DNA of 62,355 bases from Oscillospiraceae bacterium. GTDB lineage: Bacteria > Bacillota > Clostridia > UBA1212 > UBA1255. The first letter of the stretch is position 1. Each line of letters starts with the position of its first letter. Location of the stretch: contig SVJD01000008.1 in NCBI GenBank assembly GCA_015069165.1, positions 1-62,355 on the forward strand. Direction: 5' to 3'. Of the stretch, positions 60,261 through 62,355 are shown piece after piece. The notes under the pieces were generated by a model. That model was not told where the DNA came from. It was given only the letters and a program-made list of their open reading frames with translations, and did no database searches. The position numbers were made by a program, and so were the translations under genes.

Positions 60261-60404
60261 TTAGATAATAATAGGACCGCTGCCATCAGGCATAATGCTT
60301 ATATCTGTATCCTGTCCATAGAACGGATCACCACTTGTGCAAATAATGTCTTCACTCTGGAAGGCAATCAATTCAACAACGGGTAAATCAAATACTTTTT
60401 TCAT
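60261..60404 (-). CDS. 47-residue peptide of unknown function
   Basis: AGGAGC lies 10 bases before the ATG at 60404. The sequence begins MKKVFDLPVVELIAFQSEDI, then ICTSGDPFYGQDTDI, and ends with a Gly/Pro/Ile tail (DGSGPIII). Clostridial genomes often contain tiny proteins opening MKK-x-(Y/F)-x-x-P-x-(V/I)-E with an E-D-I-(I/L) segment, so a real gene is likely. It follows the large beta-helix protein gene by 22 bp on the same strand and is closed by a terminator. Confidence 0.7.
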   Translation of the reverse strand: MKKVFDLPVVELIAFQSEDIICTSGDPFYGQDTDISIMPDGSGPIII

Positions 60405-60426
60405 AGTCAATTGCGCTCCTTCCTAA

Positions 60427-62355
60427 TTAAAGTGAATTAACATAATTTGTTGCAGCTTCACCGTACAACCACAAAGCTTTAACAAGGTCATTAATAGTGC
60501 CTACAGGCTCTACCAAACCAACGCTGTCATATTCAAAGTCACGATTCTCGTTATCGTTCATTGATACATAACCTCTGATACTGTAGTTGAGGAAGTTAGC
60601 CAACTTATTGCCTTGTTCATCATAAACACTCAAAAGGTAATCTGTTTGGAACTCTGTAGGAAGTATGTCATCAAAAACGATTTGATAAATATTGTTACCC
60701 AAATCTGTAATCTCATGTCTGATGTTAGGTGTTACACCGTCTTCATTTGTGTAGAGAACATATGAAGGAGTTGCTGTAACTTCATTTGTAGTGCTGGTAG
60801 TAAATGTTATAATAAGCTTATGTGTATCGCCAAAGTAAACATTTGCTGTTCTCCAAACATATTGAGCTTTGAAACCTCTTTCTCTTGCAACTGTAGCTGC
60901 ACCACGCCAAGGAATATAGTTAGTAGCTATATCTTTCTCAGCTTCTGTAAGACCAGCATTTGCAGGTGTGCTTACTTTGTAGTTTTTGAATACTTGAGAA
61001 GCAGTAGCATAGTTAAGAACTGCTTTTGCAAGCTTAACGAGTTCTGCAGAAGAGTTTGTATCATCGATTACATCATAGCAGTATTGTTTTACACTGTATG
61101 TCAATTCTTCAACTTTAGCACCGTCAGCATAAAGCTCAGCTGTGATATCATCACCAATAGCTTGAGGTCCGAAGTCAGCAACAGAGAATATATACATACC
61201 TGCGTACTCGCCTGTGCCAGCTACACCACTGATTTGGTTGCCTTTAACTACGATGTAGTCATCTGCATCTACGCCTTCAGCGATGAAGTTAAGAGCGATA
61301 CCGCTTGTCAAAGTTACTGATGCACCAACGAAAGCAGGATCACCTGCAGGAACTGTATATGTGTATGTCATATCAGTGTATCTGTAAGATGTGTTAGAAG
61401 TGAATGTTGCATCTGCTGTGTATGAAACTGTAACATTTTCACCTGTTGTAACAGAAGCAGCAAAAGTATTTGTGTGACCATCTCTTGCAATAAGTCTGTT
61501 TACTGTAAAGTCGATATCACCATTCAAAGTAACTGTAGCGTTAGCTCTGAATTCGATAGCACAGTTTCTTTCATCTGCAGGAGTTGAATCTGTAGCCGGG
61601 AAAGTAGCAAAAGTACCACCGTTAACTGTAACTGAAGCAGAAGGGCTTGTTACGTCGATAGCTGCTTTACCAGCGCAAAGAATACTGTTGTTTGATACAA
61701 CTGTACCGCCTGAAACGAAGAGTGCATCGCCTGAACCAAAACCACCGATTACTTTAACGCCATCCAATGTGATTTTACCACCGCTTACATCAATACCATC
61801 GCCCATATTTGTAGCATCAAACACACCTGTTTTGCCTGCACTTGAGTCCATGATAGTAACATCAGCCGTACCTGAAACAAAAAGTTGTCCTGTCCATTTG
61901 TAGCCGGCAAGGTCGATTACGTATGTGCCGGAAGAAATACTCTTTCCACCTGCGATATCTGCGCCCAATACGCTAGTACCTGCAGCAATAGCATCCACAG
62001 TTGTAACTGTTGTACCACTTACAGGGGGAGTTGTGCTGCCGCCACCTGAAACATTATCACCTACAAGTTTAATACCTGTAACCCAAGCACCGTTAGTAGC
62101 ATTCTCTTGGATTTGCAAGTGATATGTTGTTGTTGTTGCTGTAATGCTGCTTACATCGATAGAAGCTTCTGCTGTTGTGCCCCAGTTACCTGTACCTTTA
62201 AGGTCAAAAGTACCATAAGTTGTTGCATAATCAGCACTCTTAAGCATTATGTCTGAAGACTCTGAACCAGCAGCTACGCCATTTCTGTAAGTAATTACCA
62301 TTGTGTCGCAACCGCTAAGGTCGAGAGGAATATCAACAACATTTCCGTTTGTTAC
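60427..62355 (-). CDS. Large beta-helix (surface/secreted) protein, 5' end off the window
   Basis: The frame is open to the right edge (about 642 residues visible), so the start is missing; the internal ATG at 62301 is not the start. The first ~110 residues look like a carbohydrate-binding beta-sandwich (VVDIPLDLSGCDT, then SSITATTTTYHLQIQENATN). Next come a Gly/Ser/Thr-rich linker and a parallel beta-helix (ISSGTYVIDLAGYKWTGQLF, DVTIMDSSAGKTGVFDATNM, ISGGKITLDGVKVIGGFGSG-like turns, in part). A further ~330-residue region contains SVTLTSGIALNFIAEGV and AVLNYATASQVFKNYKVS. Many Thr/Ser repeats. Substrate likely a polysaccharide, inferred. Confidence 0.75.
   Translation of the reverse strand, partial: VTNGNVVDIPLDLSGCDTMVITYRNGVAAGSESSDIMLKSADYATTYGTFDLKGTGNWGTTAEASIDVSSITATTTTYHLQIQENATNGAWVTGIKLVGDNVSGGGSTTPPVSGTTVTTVDAIAAGTSVLGADIAGGKSISSGTYVIDLAGYKWTGQLFVSGTADVTIMDSSAGKTGVFDATNMGDGIDVSGGKITLDGVKVIGGFGSGDALFVSGGTVVSNNSILCAGKAAIDVTSPSASVTVNGGTFATFPATDSTPADERNCAIEFRANATVTLNGDIDFTVNRLIARDGHTNTFAASVTTGENVTVSYTADATFTSNTSYRYTDMTYTYTVPAGDPAFVGASVTLTSGIALNFIAEGVDADDYIVVKGNQISGVAGTGEYAGMYIFSVADFGPQAIGDDITAELYADGAKVEELTYSVKQYCYDVIDDTNSSAELVKLAKAVLNYATASQVFKNYKVSTPANAGLTEAEKDIATNYIPWRGAATVARERGFKAQYVWRTANVYFGDTHKLIITFTTSTTNEVTATPSYVLYTNEDGVTPNIRHEITDLGNNIYQIVFDDILPTEFQTDYLLSVYDEQGNKLANFLNYSIRGYVSMNDNENRDFEYDSVGLVEPVGTINDLVKALWLYGEAATNYVNSL

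Noticed and set aside
1-62355. tRNA, rRNA or riboswitch
   Set aside because: No cloverleaf, rRNA or conserved aptamer pattern was recognised by eye in the intergenic stretches; a covariance-model search would be decisive.

Overview
The window looks like a chromosomal segment of a low-GC, anaerobic, endospore-forming Firmicute of the class Clostridia. The sporulation genes sigK and spoVS are present. So are ferredoxin-dependent indolepyruvate oxidoreductase and rubrerythrin, which are typical of strict anaerobes, and the Gram-positive housekeeping genes rny/ymdB, sepF, zapA, ftsK/spoIIIE and rqcH. Most of the sequence is AT-rich (a sample line in ftsK has 19 G+C in 60). Genes are tightly packed, with good Shine-Dalgarno sites and many clear TTGACA/TATAAT promoters.

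Layout. 1-5.3 kb: a partial XRE regulator with a three-box operator, a DUF4143-type ATPase, a lipid kinase, birA, a small ferredoxin-thioredoxin-reductase-like protein and a Na/Pi transporter. 5.4-9.3 kb: dtd and an unusual single ORF joining an Ogt-type DNA methyltransferase to a large right-handed beta-helix (GH28/pectate-lyase-like) protein. 9.3-13.2 kb: an operon of ACT protein, HlyD-like protein, yggS, sepF and a membrane protein. 13.2-18.4 kb: a symporter, paaK and iorAB operon for arylacetate metabolism. 18.4-23 kb: a lipoprotein solute-binding protein, spoVS, ymdB and rny. 23-29.3 kb: ftsK, recG, rsmD, coaD and a coiled-coil protein.

29.4-42.7 kb is the most notable region. The sporulation sigma factor gene sigK is split into a 5' half (42718-42424) and a 3' half (29761-29387) by a 12,666-bp skin-like element, whose large serine recombinase lies at the 3'-half junction. 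Precise excision would rebuild a 221-residue sigma-K without a pro-sequence. Both junctions share an AATG core. The predicted circle junction is a dyad centred exactly on this core. The recombinase stop codon is completed by host sequence, so excision would fuse the recombinase in frame to a double-HTH protein at the other end of the element. The cargo resembles a defence island: a GIY-YIG-like/helicase/Eco57I-type methylase protein, a methylase-like partner, two unknown proteins, a frameshifted conserved gene, a GIY-YIG fragment, a TIR/deoxyribosyltransferase-like protein with a winged helix, and an HTH-DUF3990 (ADP-ribosyltransferase-fold) gene pair. Base composition is mosaic, with GC-richer ends around AT-richer cargo.

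42.8-62.4 kb: a Phd-Doc toxin-antitoxin pair just outside the element, an RluD-type pseudouridine synthase, rqcH, a glycerophosphodiesterase, an AraC regulator divergent from a Gfo/Idh dehydrogenase and acetyltransferase, a rubrerythrin with a Fur/PerR-like box, a five-copy 53-bp tandem hairpin repeat, zapA and a U32 peptidase, an M18 aminopeptidase, a YhaO/YhaN (SbcDC-like) pair, a zinc-ribbon membrane protein, a 47-residue peptide, and the 3' part of a secreted beta-helix protein running off the right edge. No rRNA, tRNA, CRISPR array or riboswitch was recognised. All family assignments were made by reading motifs, without database searches.
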